Shown here in pieces: positions 9,213 to 18,096 of a stretch of 64,000 nt of DNA. The position numbers and the translations under genes were made by a program. Every line of letters begins with the position of its first letter. Position 1 is the stretch's first letter. The notes beneath the pieces were generated by a model. That model saw only the letters and a list, made by a program, of their open reading frames with translations. It searched no databases and was not told the DNA's origin. This stretch comes from an uncultured Clostridia bacterium (GTDB lineage Bacteria; Bacillota; Clostridia; TANB77; CAG-508), in contig CAKPIK010000001.1 in the NCBI GenBank assembly GCA_934162365.1, forward strand, positions 124,001-188,000, written 5' to 3'.

Positions 9213-10040
9213 TTATGCTTTTTCCTCCTCTTTTTGTTTTATAATATTTAAAAATACTCTTTCTAATATCATTAAAACATTACTTATTAACCAATATAAC
9301 GCTAATCCTAATGGTGCTACTAAAGATATTGAAAAAGCCATTATAGGCATCATGTAAGACATTGTTTTATTTGTGCTTTGCATCATATCTTCAGGTCCAG
9401 CCTCTTCCCCATTTTCACCGCTCTTTGCAGGTGTCATATTTTTTTGCATATTAAGAGTTAACTTCATTGAAATAATTGAAGAAACCACATATAAAAATGG
9501 TATTATAAATGATTTATAATCTTTATAATTTTGATTTGGAACATTGCTTAAATCAAGACCTAAGAAATTCATATTTAAATTTACTGTCTCATCTTCACTT
9601 CCAAATTCTTTAATTATTTGAACTTCTGGATAACCAGTTTTTTGTTCTAATCTATTAGTATAATCATTAATTATATTGGTATCTACTTTTCTCATATATG
9701 TAAGTGGACTTCTTACCATATAAAATACAGCTAATATTAATACTAATTGTACAATAGAGCTTAAACATCCACTAAATGGGCTCATGTTTTCTCTTTTATA
9801 TAAGTCCATCATCTCTTTGTTTAATTTTTCTGGATCATTTTTATATTTAAATTGTATTGATTTTAATTCTCCTTGAATTTTTGTTGATTTATCCATTGTT
9901 TTTTGTTGTTTTATTGTTAATGGTAATAATATAAGTTTTATTAAAACAGAAAAAACAATTATAGATACACCATAGTTATTAAAAATATTATACAAAAAAT
10001 TTAATAAATATCCAAAAATATTTGCTATAAATGCGAACAT
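9213..10040 (-). CDS. yidC: Membrane protein insertase YidC/SpoIIIJ
   Basis: 275 residues. Hydrophobic segments lie at the N-terminus and in the 60TM core. The cytoplasmic loop carries the typical QQKTMDKSTKIQ and KYKNDPEKLNKEMMDLYK features, followed by the GCLSSIVQLVLILAVFY helix. YidC inserts membrane proteins alone or with SecYEG. No lipobox is evident, unlike B. subtilis SpoIIIJ. The long loop between the second and third helices (about 125-180) is normal in Clostridia. Confidence 0.95.
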   Translation of the reverse strand: MFAFIANIFGYLLNFLYNIFNNYGVSIIVFSVLIKLILLPLTIKQQKTMDKSTKIQGELKSIQFKYKNDPEKLNKEMMDLYKRENMSPFSGCLSSIVQLVLILAVFYMVRSPLTYMRKVDTNIINDYTNRLEQKTGYPEVQIIKEFGSEDETVNLNMNFLGLDLSNVPNQNYKDYKSFIIPFLYVVSSIISMKLTLNMQKNMTPAKSGENGEEAGPEDMMQSTNKTMSYMMPIMAFSISLVAPLGLALYWLISNVLMILERVFLNIIKQKEEEKA

Positions 10041-10052
10041 AAAATTCCTCCT

Positions 10053-10271
10053 TTATTTTAGTGGATCATATCCACCTTTAGAAAAAGGATTACACTTTAA
10101 AAATCTTTTTATTCCTAAAAATCCACCTTTTATACATCCATATTTTTCAATAGCTTGTATAAAATATTCTGAACAAGTAGGATAAAACTTACACTTTACC
10201 CCCATTTTTTCAAAAAATAAGGATATGTGCTTTTTATAGAATTTAATCATATTAATCATTATTTTTTTCAT
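10053..10271 (-). CDS. yidD: Membrane insertion efficiency factor YidD
   Basis: 72 residues with the family pattern: an amphipathic N-terminal helix, then CKFYPTCSEYFIQAI and CNPFSKGGYDP. YidD is a small membrane-associated protein that assists YidC-dependent insertion. The start overlaps the end of rnpA by 20 bp. Several in-frame ATGs cluster at the N-terminus and no clear Shine-Dalgarno picks one, so the exact start is uncertain. Confidence 0.93.
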   Translation of the reverse strand: MKKIMINMIKFYKKHISLFFEKMGVKCKFYPTCSEYFIQAIEKYGCIKGGFLGIKRFLKCNPFSKGGYDPLK

Positions 10272-10611
10272 CTATATTAATACCTATTTTACTAAAAATT
10301 GCCACCATATCATTTAAAACATTACTATATGAACAATTTTCTATTGATACATTTTTTTTCCATAAAAAAACAAAAGTATTACCTAAAGTAAGTTTATTTT
10401 CTAAGCTATAATATGCTTCTCTAATTATTCTTTTTATTTTATTTCTTTTAACAGCATTACAAAGCTTAGAACTAATTGCAATTCCAATATTGTTATAGTT
10501 TTTATTGTTTCTTATATAAAAAAATTCAATATAATTGCCACTATAATACTTTCCTCTTTTTAATATGTATTTAAATTCATAATTTTTTTTTAATTTTAAA
10601 GTATTTTTCAT
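10252..10611 (-). CDS. rnpA: Ribonuclease P protein component
   Basis: 119 residues, normal RnpA length. It is the basic protein cofactor of RNase P, which matures tRNA 5' ends. The conserved RNR-type motif appears as CNAVKRNKIKRIIREAYY (about residues 52-69). It lies between rpmH and yidD in the universal rpmH-rnpA-yidD-yidC order. Confidence 0.96.
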   Translation of the reverse strand: MKNTLKLKKNYEFKYILKRGKYYSGNYIEFFYIRNNKNYNNIGIAISSKLCNAVKRNKIKRIIREAYYSLENKLTLGNTFVFLWKKNVSIENCSYSNVLNDMVAIFSKIGINIDEKNND

Positions 10612-10671
10612 TTTTTCTCTCTTTTTACAATTGCAAATAGGACCACTTATACTTAGCGGTCCCGTTGTTTT

Positions 10672-10806
10672 TTATGCTGTTAATTTTTTTCTACCCTTTG
10701 CTCTTCTTGCTTTTAATATGTTTCTTCCTGCTCTTGTTTTCATTCTTTTGAAAAAGCCATGTTCTTTACTGTTTTGTCTCTTTTTTGGTTGAAATGTTCT
10801 TTTCAT
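10672..10806 (-). CDS. rpmH: 50S ribosomal protein L34
   Basis: A 44-residue ORF with the invariant L34 sequence: N-terminal MKRTFQP, HGFFKRMKT in the middle, GRNILKARRAKGRKKLTA at the end. It is highly basic. It heads the rpmH-rnpA-yidD-yidC-jag operon, read away from the origin. A consensus promoter lies upstream at 10879-10907. Confidence 0.97.
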   Translation of the reverse strand: MKRTFQPKKRQNSKEHGFFKRMKTRAGRNILKARRAKGRKKLTA

Positions 10807-10878
10807 TTTGTTTCCCTCCATTATTTTCTTTTATTAATCCCTTTATAGGTATTATTTTAAATTTAAAAAGCATTTTTA

Positions 10879-10907
10879 ATTATACATTAAATTTAAAAAT
10901 CTGTCAA
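10879..10907 (-). promoter_or_regulatory. Promoter of rpmH operon
   Basis: On the minus strand TTGACA (10902-10907) and TATAAT (10879-10884) are separated by 17 bp, a perfect sigma-A type promoter directed to rpmH. Confidence 0.85.
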
Positions 10908-10958
10908 GCCTTTATTACAAAGTTTATTAAACATTACGGAAACAATGTTTTTTTTTGC

Positions 10959-11090
10959 TTATCCACATTTTTTTGATTTTTTTCCACATTTTTATTGACT
11001 TTCTTTTATTATTTTTGATATTATATATCACACAAGAAAAATTAAATTCTTAACATACTTATCCACATACAGTGGATAACTTGTTGATAA
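10959..11090. other. oriC: Origin of replication, left DnaA-box cluster (upstream of dnaA)
   Basis: The 300-bp rpmH-dnaA gap holds DnaA boxes: TTATCCACA at 10959-10967 and 11059-11067 (both perfect), and on the minus strand TTATCCACT at 11071-11079 and TTATCAACA at 11082-11090. A further partial TTTCCACA lies at about 10981. Genes diverge here (rpmH left, dnaA right). With the second cluster behind dnaA this gives the bipartite origin seen in Bacillus. The boxes at 11059-11090 lie between promoter and start of dnaA, which suggests autoregulation. Confidence 0.9.
10995..11024 (+). promoter_or_regulatory. Probable dnaA promoter
   Basis: TTGACT (10995-11000), an 18-bp spacer and TATTAT (11019-11024) face dnaA. 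DnaA boxes lie just downstream, so DnaA could repress its own transcription. Confidence 0.65.
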
Positions 11091-11108
11091 CTAGAAAAGG
11101 GGATAAAA

Positions 11109-12431
11109 ATGAATAGAGCAGAATTAGAACTTTTAAATAATGCAAAAGAACTTTTAAAAGATGAAATAAGCAACATTTCTTTCATAACATGGATTAATCC
11201 TTTAGAAATAAAAGAAATGACTGATAAAAAAATAGTTCTTCTTGTAACTTCTACATTTCAAAGAGACGTTATTGAAACTAAATATCACGATTTAATTTCA
11301 AATACATTTAAATATTTAACAAATAAAGATTATGAAATATCTACTTATTGTACTGAAAGTGATGGTAATTTGGAAACTACATCCATTCCTAGAAACTCTA
11401 ATTCTGCAAATGGTTTAAATCCTAACTATACTTTTGATACATATGTAGTAGGAAATAATAATAGATTTGCTCAAGCTGCTGCACTTGCTGTTGCTGAATC
11501 TCCAGCCACATCATATAATCCATTATTCTTATATGGTGGAGTTGGTTTGGGTAAAACTCACTTGATGCATGCTATTGGAAATCAAATTTTACAAGGTTTT
11601 TCAGATAAAAAAGTATTATATGTAACATCTGAAAAATTTACAAATGAATTTATAAACTGTATAAAAGATAATAAAAATGAAGAATTTAGAAATAAATATA
11701 GAAATATTGATGTTTTATTAATAGATGATATCCAATTTATAGCAGGTAAAAAACAAGTTCAAGAAGAATTTTTTCATACTTTTAATACATTACATGAAAA
11801 TGGATGTCAAATCATAATGTCTAGTGATAAGCCACCAAAAGATATAGATAACTTAGAAGATAGATTAAAGTCTAGATTTGAATGGGGCTTAATAGCAGAT
11901 ATTTCAAATGCAGATTATGAAACACGTCTAGCTATTTTAAGAAAAAAAGTACAATTAGAAAATATAATTATAGATGATAATATTTTATCTAATATTGCTA
12001 TAAAAGTAGATTCAAACATTAGAGAATTAGAAGGAACATTAAATAAAATTGTTGCAAAAGCTTCTTTAACACATAGTCCTATTTCAATAGAACTTGCAGA
12101 ACAATGTATAAATGAAGTTATTTCTAGAAAAGAAAAAGTTATTTCTGCAGATTACATTCAAGAAGTAGTTGCTAAATATTTTAATATTCCTCAAAAAGAT
12201 ATTAAAAGTTCTAAACGTTCAAATGATATAGCTTATCCAAGACAAATAGCAATGTATTTATGTAGAGATCTAGCCAACATGCCTTTTACAAAAATAGGAG
12301 ATGAGTTTGGTAAAAGAGATCACACAACAGTAATGCATGCTTGCTCAAAAATTGATGCCGAAATAAAAAATAATAGTAGTACAAAAACTATTGTGGAAAG
12401 TGTGAAAAACATTATAACAAAAACAGAATAA
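11109..12431 (+). CDS. dnaA: Chromosomal replication initiator DnaA
   Basis: 440 residues. Domain I is at about 1-80, with a short linker. The AAA+ domain has Walker A GGVGLGKTHL (about residues 142-151), Walker B VLLIDDIQFI and a sensor II region. The C-terminal domain IV carries the DnaA-box-binding signature with DHTTVMHA (about 404-411). DnaA opens the origin and loads helicase. A GGGG-rich Shine-Dalgarno (GAAAAGGGG) precedes the ATG. It is flanked on both sides by DnaA-box clusters. Confidence 0.98.
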   Translation: MNRAELELLNNAKELLKDEISNISFITWINPLEIKEMTDKKIVLLVTSTFQRDVIETKYHDLISNTFKYLTNKDYEISTYCTESDGNLETTSIPRNSNSANGLNPNYTFDTYVVGNNNRFAQAAALAVAESPATSYNPLFLYGGVGLGKTHLMHAIGNQILQGFSDKKVLYVTSEKFTNEFINCIKDNKNEEFRNKYRNIDVLLIDDIQFIAGKKQVQEEFFHTFNTLHENGCQIIMSSDKPPKDIDNLEDRLKSRFEWGLIADISNADYETRLAILRKKVQLENIIIDDNILSNIAIKVDSNIRELEGTLNKIVAKASLTHSPISIELAEQCINEVISRKEKVISADYIQEVVAKYFNIPQKDIKSSKRSNDIAYPRQIAMYLCRDLANMPFTKIGDEFGKRDHTTVMHACSKIDAEIKNNSSTKTIVESVKNIITKTE

Positions 12432-12496
12432 TTAAGATTTAAATATTTTTAAAAGTTTTTTGAAAATATTGTTTGTTAAAAAATATGTTTGCAAAA

Positions 12497-12536
12497 ATAT
12501 CTGCTTTTGTTCCTACGGAACAGCTAGATAAGATAT
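12497..12536. other. Nested hairpin in the dnaA-dnaN gap
   Basis: Outer arms ATATCT (12497-12502) and AGATAT (12531-12536) enclose a tighter GTTCC/GGAAC hairpin (12509-12513 and 12517-12521). No T run follows, so it is not an obvious terminator; it may be a structural part of the origin or the end of the dnaA mRNA. Confidence 0.45.
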
Positions 12537-12607
12537 ACACATTTAATTGTTAATTACATGTTAATTATATGTTAAAAACTTAAATATACACAAAAGAAAA
12601 AATTAGT

Positions 12608-12698
12608 TGTGGATATATATATAACTTATACACTAAGTTATAAACAGCATTTTTGTTAGGGATTTTCATTAATTTAAAGTTTATACACATTATCCACT
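12608..12698. other. oriC: Origin of replication, right DnaA-box cluster
   Basis: Between dnaA and dnaN there are boxes TGTGGATA (12608-12615, minus orientation), TTATACACT (12626-12634), TTATACACA (12681-12689) and, directly abutting, TTATCCACT (12690-12698). The last two form a tandem pair immediately left of the DnaA-trio-like repeat. Confidence 0.85.
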
Positions 12699-12702
12699 GT
12701 AC

Positions 12703-12735
12703 CTAATACTAATAATACTAAAAATATTATTTATT
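12703..12735. other. DnaA-trio-like DNA unwinding element
   Basis: Four bases after the last DnaA box the plus strand reads in triplets CTA ATA CTA ATA ATA CTA (12703-12720), so the minus strand read 3' to 5' gives GAT or TAT repeats. This is the DnaA-trio pattern known from Bacillus, where DnaA filaments engage single-stranded DNA. The following 15 bases are pure A/T. Spacing and orientation relative to the tandem boxes fit the known arrangement. Confidence 0.7.
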
Positions 12736-12754
12736 TATAAAGGAGATGCAAAAT

Positions 12755-13870
12755 ATGAAAATTATTTGCGAAAAAGAAAAATTGCTTAAAGCTATTAATT
12801 CCGTAGTAAGAGGAGTAGCTACTAAAACAACAATGCCTATACTTGAAGGAATACTTATTCAAACTAATGATAATGAAATAAAATTAACAACTTATGATTT
12901 AGAAATAGGAATAGAATATATTATAGAAAGTACAGTAGAAGAACAAGGTAGTACAGTTGTAAATGCAATAATGTTTAGTGAAATAATAAGAAAACTACCA
13001 GATACAGAAATATGTATTACTGTTAATGAAAATAATTTATTAGTAATTGAATGTGAAGGTTCTTTATATAAATTAGCTACAATGAATCCAGAGGAATTTC
13101 CTGAATTACCTAAAATAAATATTGAAAATTCAGTAGATTTAGATCAAAAAACATTAAAAAGTATGGTTAGAAAAACTATATTTGCAGTAAGTATAGAAGA
13201 AAATAGACCAGTTTTTACGGGATGTTTATTTGAAATTGTAAATAATAAAATAAATGTTGTAGCAGTAGATGGCTTTAGATTAGCATGGTCTAGTAACTTT
13301 TTAGAAAAGAAAAATAATGATTTTAAAGCAGTTATACCAGGAAAAACATTAAATGAAGTTAATAAGATAATTACAGATTCTTTTGAACCAATAAAAATAG
13401 GAGTATCTAAAAATCAAGCTTTGTTCCAAATGGAAAATTGTAAAATTGTTACAAGATTATTAGATGGTGAATTTTTAAATTATTCAAGCGTAATACCAAA
13501 AAATTGGGAAACAAGAATAAGAGTAAATAAAAGAGATTTACAAGAATGTTTTGAAAGAGTAAGTTTAATTTCAGCATCTTCAGTAGAGAAAGAAAAGAAA
13601 TATCCTGTAAAAGTAAAAATAGAAGTTGGAAAAATAACTATTTCATGTACAAACCAAACAGGTGATGCTAAAGAAGAATTATATTTAGAAACTCAAGGAA
13701 AAGAATTAGAAGTTGGATTTAATCCAAAATATTTCTTAGATGCATTAAAAGTAATTGATGATGAAGAAATATTTGTTGATTTTGGTACAAGTGTATCTCC
13801 ATCTGTAATAAGACCAATTGAAAATGAGGATTATACATACATGATTTTACCAATAAGAATGAAGGATTAA
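12755..13870 (+). CDS. dnaN: DNA polymerase III sliding clamp (beta subunit)
   Basis: 371 residues forming the three-fold repeated clamp; the N-terminus MKIICEKEKLLKAI and the C-terminus ending in YMILPIRM plus two residues are standard. I start at the ATG at 12755. An AAGGAG lies at 12740-12745, so the ATG at 12746 directly abuts it and is too close, while 12755 has a 9-nt gap. The stop is 1 bp before recF, so the genes are coupled. The small S4-domain gene yaaA, often between dnaN and recF, is absent. Confidence 0.97.
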   Translation: MKIICEKEKLLKAINSVVRGVATKTTMPILEGILIQTNDNEIKLTTYDLEIGIEYIIESTVEEQGSTVVNAIMFSEIIRKLPDTEICITVNENNLLVIECEGSLYKLATMNPEEFPELPKINIENSVDLDQKTLKSMVRKTIFAVSIEENRPVFTGCLFEIVNNKINVVAVDGFRLAWSSNFLEKKNNDFKAVIPGKTLNEVNKIITDSFEPIKIGVSKNQALFQMENCKIVTRLLDGEFLNYSSVIPKNWETRIRVNKRDLQECFERVSLISASSVEKEKKYPVKVKIEVGKITISCTNQTGDAKEELYLETQGKELEVGFNPKYFLDALKVIDDEEIFVDFGTSVSPSVIRPIENEDYTYMILPIRMKD

Positions 13871-13871
13871 T

Positions 13872-14951
13872 ATGTATATAAAAAAAATTAAACTTAAAAA
13901 CTTTAGAAATTACAAAGAACAAGAAGTTGATTTAAATAATGGAATTAATTTGTTTTTTGGAAATAATGCACAAGGAAAAACAAACATAATTGAAAGTATT
14001 TTTTTGTGTAGTATAGGAAAATCTTTTAGAGCAAAAAAAGATAAAGAATTAATTAATTTTGAAGAAAATAATTTAGTTTTAGAAATTAATTATGAAAAAA
14101 AAGATAGAGAAGGCAAGATTAAATATTTAATTGGAGATAATAAAAAAGAAATATATATAAATGATATTAAAATAAAAAAACTAAGTGAACTTTTAGGAAA
14201 TATAAATATAGTTTTATTTTCTCCAGAAGATATAAATATAGTAAAAGATGGACCAGATAAAAGAAGAAAATTTTTGAATTTATTAATAAGCCAATTAAGA
14301 CCTAAATATATTTATGTTTATAATTTATATTTAAAAACATTAGAACAAAGAAATATTTATTTAAAAAATATTACAATAGAAAATAAAAATAATGAATTAT
14401 TAAATATATATGATGAAAAATTAGCTGAATATGCAGAAATAATTAATAAATATAGAGACGAATTTATTAATAAATTAAAAGAAAAAATAAATGATATTCA
14501 TAAAAATGTGACAGATGATAAAGAAATATTAAAAATTAAATATATATCAGATTGTTTTGAAAAAGAAAAATTTTTAATTAATTTAAAAAATAATAGAGAT
14601 AAAGATATTGAAAGAGGATATACAAGTATTGGAATACATAGAGATGATATATATTTTTTTATAAATGGAAAAAAAGTAGATGTTTTTGGTTCTCAAGGAC
14701 AACAAAGAACAACAATATTAACACTAAAACTTGCAGAACTTGAAGTAATAAAAGATGAAATTGGAGAAAATCCAATATTATTATTAGATGATTTCATGTC
14801 AGAATTAGATAATAACAGAAAAGTAAATTTTCTTAAAAATATAAAAAACACTCAAATTATAATAACTTGCACAGATGATATTAATATTGAAAATGTAAAA
14901 ATAAATAAGTTTAAGGTTGAAGAAGGACAAGTTTTTAAAAATAACACTTGA
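13872..14951 (+). CDS. recF: DNA replication and repair protein RecF
   Basis: 359 residues, an SMC-like ABC ATPase that helps load RecA at gaps. The N-terminal LKNFRNYK is typical, followed by Walker A GNNAQGKTN (about residues 30-38). The signature GSQGQQRTT and Walker B ILLLDDFMSELD come near the C-terminus. Very AT-rich coding, lysine- and asparagine-heavy. It starts 1 bp after dnaN stops. Confidence 0.97.
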   Translation: MYIKKIKLKNFRNYKEQEVDLNNGINLFFGNNAQGKTNIIESIFLCSIGKSFRAKKDKELINFEENNLVLEINYEKKDREGKIKYLIGDNKKEIYINDIKIKKLSELLGNINIVLFSPEDINIVKDGPDKRRKFLNLLISQLRPKYIYVYNLYLKTLEQRNIYLKNITIENKNNELLNIYDEKLAEYAEIINKYRDEFINKLKEKINDIHKNVTDDKEILKIKYISDCFEKEKFLINLKNNRDKDIERGYTSIGIHRDDIYFFINGKKVDVFGSQGQQRTTILTLKLAELEVIKDEIGENPILLLDDFMSELDNNRKVNFLKNIKNTQIIITCTDDINIENVKINKFKVEEGQVFKNNT

Positions 14952-15007
14952 TTTTTAAGTGAATTTAAATATATAATAAAAGCGAAATAACTTAGGGAGG
15001 AAAAAGC

Positions 15008-16939
15008 ATGGAGAAATATGAACATAAATATGGAGCAGACCAAATACAAGTTTTAGAAGGATTAGAAGCAGTAAGAAAAAGACCAGGAATGTATATAGGA
15101 AGTGTTTCTGTAAGAGGATTACATCATTTAGTATATGAAATTGTTGATAACTGTGTTGATGAAGCTTTAGCTGGATATTGTAAAAATATTCATGTAATAA
15201 TTGAACCAGGAAATATAATTTCTGTAGAAGATGACGGTAGAGGAATTCCTGTTGAAAAACATAAGAAAACAGGAATATCAGCAGCAGAAACTGTTTATAC
15301 TGTATTGCATGCTGGAGGAAAATTTGGTGGAGATAGTGGATATAAAGTATCTGGTGGTCTTCATGGTGTTGGTGCTTCAGTTGTAAATGCCTTATCACAA
15401 TGGACAGAAGTTACAATTCAAAGAGATGGTGGAATATTCCAAATGTCTTTTGAAAGAGGAAAAACAGTTAAACCATTAACAAAAATTGGTGATTCTAAAA
15501 AAACTGGAACAAAAGTTAGATTTTTAGCTGATGATACAATTTTTGAAACACTTGAATATGAATATGAAGTGTTAGAAAAAAGATTTAGAGAAATGGCTTT
15601 CTTAACAAAAGGATTAAGAATAAAAGTTGAGGATTTAAGAGGAGAAACACCTAAAAAAGCAGATTTTTGTTTTGAAGGAGGATTAAAATCTTTTGTTGAA
15701 TATTTAAATAAAAACAAAGAAACTTTACATCCACAACCAATATACATAGAAAAAACAACAGGAGATGTTCCTGTAGAAATTGCAATTCAATATACATCTG
15801 CATATAATGAAAATATTTATAGTTTTGTTAACAATATTAATACTATTGAGGGTGGAACACATTTAGAAGGTTTTAAAAGAGCATTAACAAAAGTATTTAA
15901 TGATTATGCAAGAAATCATAATATTCTAAAAGAAAAAGATTCAAATTTACAAGGTGAAGATATAAGAGAAGGAATTACAGCTGTAATTTCTGTAAAAGTA
16001 AAAGAACCTCAATTTGAAGGACAAACTAAAACAAAGCTAGGAAATAGTAATGTTACGGGTATTGTTCAAGCAATGGTAAATGATGCTTTATCAACATTTT
16101 TAGAAGAAAATCCATCAGTTGCAAAAGCTGTATTAGAAAAATGTATAAGTGCATCAAGAGCTAGAGAAGCAGCAAGAAAAGCTAGAGAATTAGTAAGAAG
16201 AAAAACAGCTCTAGAAAGTTCAACTTTACCAGGAAAACTTGCAGATTGTTCTAGTAAAAATGCAGAAGAATGTGAAATATATATAGTCGAAGGAGATTCT
16301 GCTGGAGGTAGTGCAAAACAAGGAAGAGATAGAAAATTTCAAGCAATTCTTCCATTATGGGGAAAAATGCTTAATGTTGAAAAATCAAGAGCAGATAAAA
16401 TATATAACAATGACAAATTACAACCTGTTATATTAGCTGTAGGAGCAGGAATTGGAGCAGATTTTGATATTACAAAAATAAGATATGGAAAAGTAATTAT
16501 AATGGCAGATGCCGATGTTGATGGAGCACATATTAGAACATTATTACTAACATTTTTCTTTAGATATATGAGACCATTAATAGAAAATGGAAATGTATTT
16601 TTAGCACAACCACCATTATATAAATTATCTAAAAAAGGTATGACAGATGTATATTGTTATACAGATGATGATTTAACAAAGGCATATAAAGATTTAGAAG
16701 AAAAGGGAATAGCAAGAGATCAATTAGCACTTCAAAGATATAAAGGTTTAGGAGAAATGAACCCTGAACAATTATGGGATACAACAATGGATCCATCAAA
16801 GAGAATACTTGTAAAAGTAACAATGGAAGATGCAATGAAAGCAGATGAAATATTCACTCTTTTAATGGGAGATGAAGTTAATCCAAGAAGAAAATTTATT
16901 GAAGAAAATGCTAAATATGTTAAAAATCTTGATATATAA
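15008..16939 (+). CDS. gyrB: DNA gyrase subunit B
   Basis: 643 residues. The ATPase subunit of gyrase has a GHKL N-terminal domain (YGADQIQVLEGLEAVRKRPG; DDGRGIPV; GGLHGVGASVVNALS), a transducer and a TOPRIM domain (YIVEGDSAGGSAKQGRDR; ADADVDGAHIRTLLLTFF). The C-terminus has the QRYKGLGEMNPEQLWDTTM block. A GGGAGG Shine-Dalgarno precedes the ATG. gyrA is not adjacent: it lies 8 kb downstream, separated by T4SS-like and capsule-regulator-like genes. Confidence 0.98.
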   Translation: MEKYEHKYGADQIQVLEGLEAVRKRPGMYIGSVSVRGLHHLVYEIVDNCVDEALAGYCKNIHVIIEPGNIISVEDDGRGIPVEKHKKTGISAAETVYTVLHAGGKFGGDSGYKVSGGLHGVGASVVNALSQWTEVTIQRDGGIFQMSFERGKTVKPLTKIGDSKKTGTKVRFLADDTIFETLEYEYEVLEKRFREMAFLTKGLRIKVEDLRGETPKKADFCFEGGLKSFVEYLNKNKETLHPQPIYIEKTTGDVPVEIAIQYTSAYNENIYSFVNNINTIEGGTHLEGFKRALTKVFNDYARNHNILKEKDSNLQGEDIREGITAVISVKVKEPQFEGQTKTKLGNSNVTGIVQAMVNDALSTFLEENPSVAKAVLEKCISASRAREAARKARELVRRKTALESSTLPGKLADCSSKNAEECEIYIVEGDSAGGSAKQGRDRKFQAILPLWGKMLNVEKSRADKIYNNDKLQPVILAVGAGIGADFDITKIRYGKVIIMADADVDGAHIRTLLLTFFFRYMRPLIENGNVFLAQPPLYKLSKKGMTDVYCYTDDDLTKAYKDLEEKGIARDQLALQRYKGLGEMNPEQLWDTTMDPSKRILVKVTMEDAMKADEIFTLLMGDEVNPRRKFIEENAKYVKNLDI

Positions 16940-16956
16940 TAAATAATTATAAAATA

Positions 16957-16992
16957 AGTAATAGCGAAGGAGCAATCCTTCGCTATTACTTA
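16957..16992 (+). terminator. Strong hairpin after gyrB
   Basis: A perfect 16-bp stem (16957-16972 with 16977-16992) closed by GCAA. There is no T tract right after it, so it may protect the mRNA end or act as an atypical terminator. It separates gyrB from an unusual non-coding stretch. Confidence 0.6.
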
Positions 16993-17000
16993 TCTATAAA

Positions 17001-17345
17001 GCTAATATTAATCGCAGTTAAAACTAATGCACACAATTACACACCTGATAAACATTACTGTTTAAGCAAGCATTCCACCATACACATTAATCAATCACTC
17101 GAATGTAAAAACACCAATAAAAACAAAAGTCTTCCCAAAGGGAATAAAAATTACCTTTATGTGATATAAATACACTCTTAACTTGAATATGCAATATATA
17201 ATTTAACCAATTAAAATCAGCTTACATACACATTACATACTCGTACGTCCAACATATACATACCTAAAAACAAAGCACATATACATTTTAGTCCGAAAGA
17301 TAAAAAGCCATACAACCCTAAAATCCTTCTTGGTTTAACTAATAT
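17001..17345. other. Non-coding, G-poor A/C-rich stretch (candidate RNA or degenerate element)
   Basis: This gap before the T4SS-like operon has no ORF, and no homology that I recognise. The plus strand is rich in A and C and poor in G, unlike the purine-rich genes around it, and it looks less AT-extreme than the following genes. It contains repeated TACATAC/ACATATAC-like words (about 17220-17290) and small hairpins such as TTCCC-AAA-GGGAA near 17135. The minus strand would be a G/U-rich transcript. I tested by eye for tmRNA, RNase P and SRP RNA hallmarks and found none. Confidence 0.35.
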
Positions 17346-17433
17346 TAACCTTATATTAATATTATAAACAAATAAAAAATATATATACAAAAAAATTAAA
17401 AAATAATTGTCGAAAAATGAAATAAAAAAATAA

Positions 17434-17461
17434 TTGACTTTTTAAATAAATAATATATAAT
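17434..17461 (+). promoter_or_regulatory. Promoter of the T4SS-like operon
   Basis: TTGACT (17434-17439) and TATAAT (17456-17461) with a 16-bp spacer lie about 75 bp before the first gene of the operon. Confidence 0.6.
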
Positions 17462-17540
17462 AACTATAATTAAATCTCAAAATAACAAATTAAAATTTAA
17501 TTCAAAAAAATTTAAATCTTTATTTTTTCAAGGAGCAAAA

Positions 17541-18074
17541 ATGTTTAAATCAAATATTTATAGTATTCAAAATTGGTTTCCAGTCCAAGAGCTTTTTTGT
17601 GATGGAATAATTAAATTAAAAAATAATAATTTAATTAAAATAATAAAAATTAATCCAATTAATTATGAATTAAAATCAGAATTTGAAAAACAAGCAATAT
17701 TAAATAGTTATAAGACTTTTTTAAAAAATTGCAATTTTGATATTCAAATAATAATTCAAAGTGATAAAGAAGATATTTCAAAAAATATTGAAATAATTAA
17801 AAATAGAGAAAAAATAGAAAAAGGTTTAAATAATAATTTTATTGTAAACATTTCTAAGAAATATATTAATTATATAAAAAATCAAAACAAAGAAAAATTG
17901 TCATCATCTAAAAAATTTTATATTCTAATTAAATCAAAAAATTCCCAAGATAATAGTGAATTAAAAGAAAAATATTTAAAAATAAAAGAAGCATTATCAA
18001 GATGCGGTAATTCTGTTTGTGAAATAAAGACAAAAGAAGAATTAGAAAGTATATTTAAAAAATATTTAAAATAA
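17541..18074 (+). CDS. VirB4 N-terminal-domain-like protein (T4SS)
   Basis: 177 residues, predicted cytoplasmic and alpha/beta. The opening IYSIQNWFPVQELFCDGIIKLKNNNLIKIIKINPINYELKSE resembles the N-terminal domain of VirB4/TraC ATPases (QN, PV, DGII, then a P-x-N/F-x-L-K-S-E-x-E pattern and FDIQIIIQS). That is the part that usually precedes the ATPase domain in one polypeptide. Here it is separate and is followed 22 bp later by a protein with the ATPase domain. A split VirB4 is inferred. An AAGGAG Shine-Dalgarno precedes the ATG. The gene is extremely AT-rich. Confidence 0.6.
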   Translation: MFKSNIYSIQNWFPVQELFCDGIIKLKNNNLIKIIKINPINYELKSEFEKQAILNSYKTFLKNCNFDIQIIIQSDKEDISKNIEIIKNREKIEKGLNNNFIVNISKKYINYIKNQNKEKLSSSKKFYILIKSKNSQDNSELKEKYLKIKEALSRCGNSVCEIKTKEELESIFKKYLK

Positions 18075-18096
18075 ATACAGGAGAATATTATAAAAA

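Noticed and set aside
14955..15747. Minus-strand open frames under gyrB (and similar frames under mnmG, yidC, tex, gyrA)
   Set aside because: They are antisense shadows of conserved genes with low-complexity translations rich in L, F, S and H, and no Shine-Dalgarno.
17001..17345. Hidden small protein genes in the gyrB-T4SS gap
   Set aside because: All frames are broken by frequent stops, and no Shine-Dalgarno plus start pair opens a frame of useful length.
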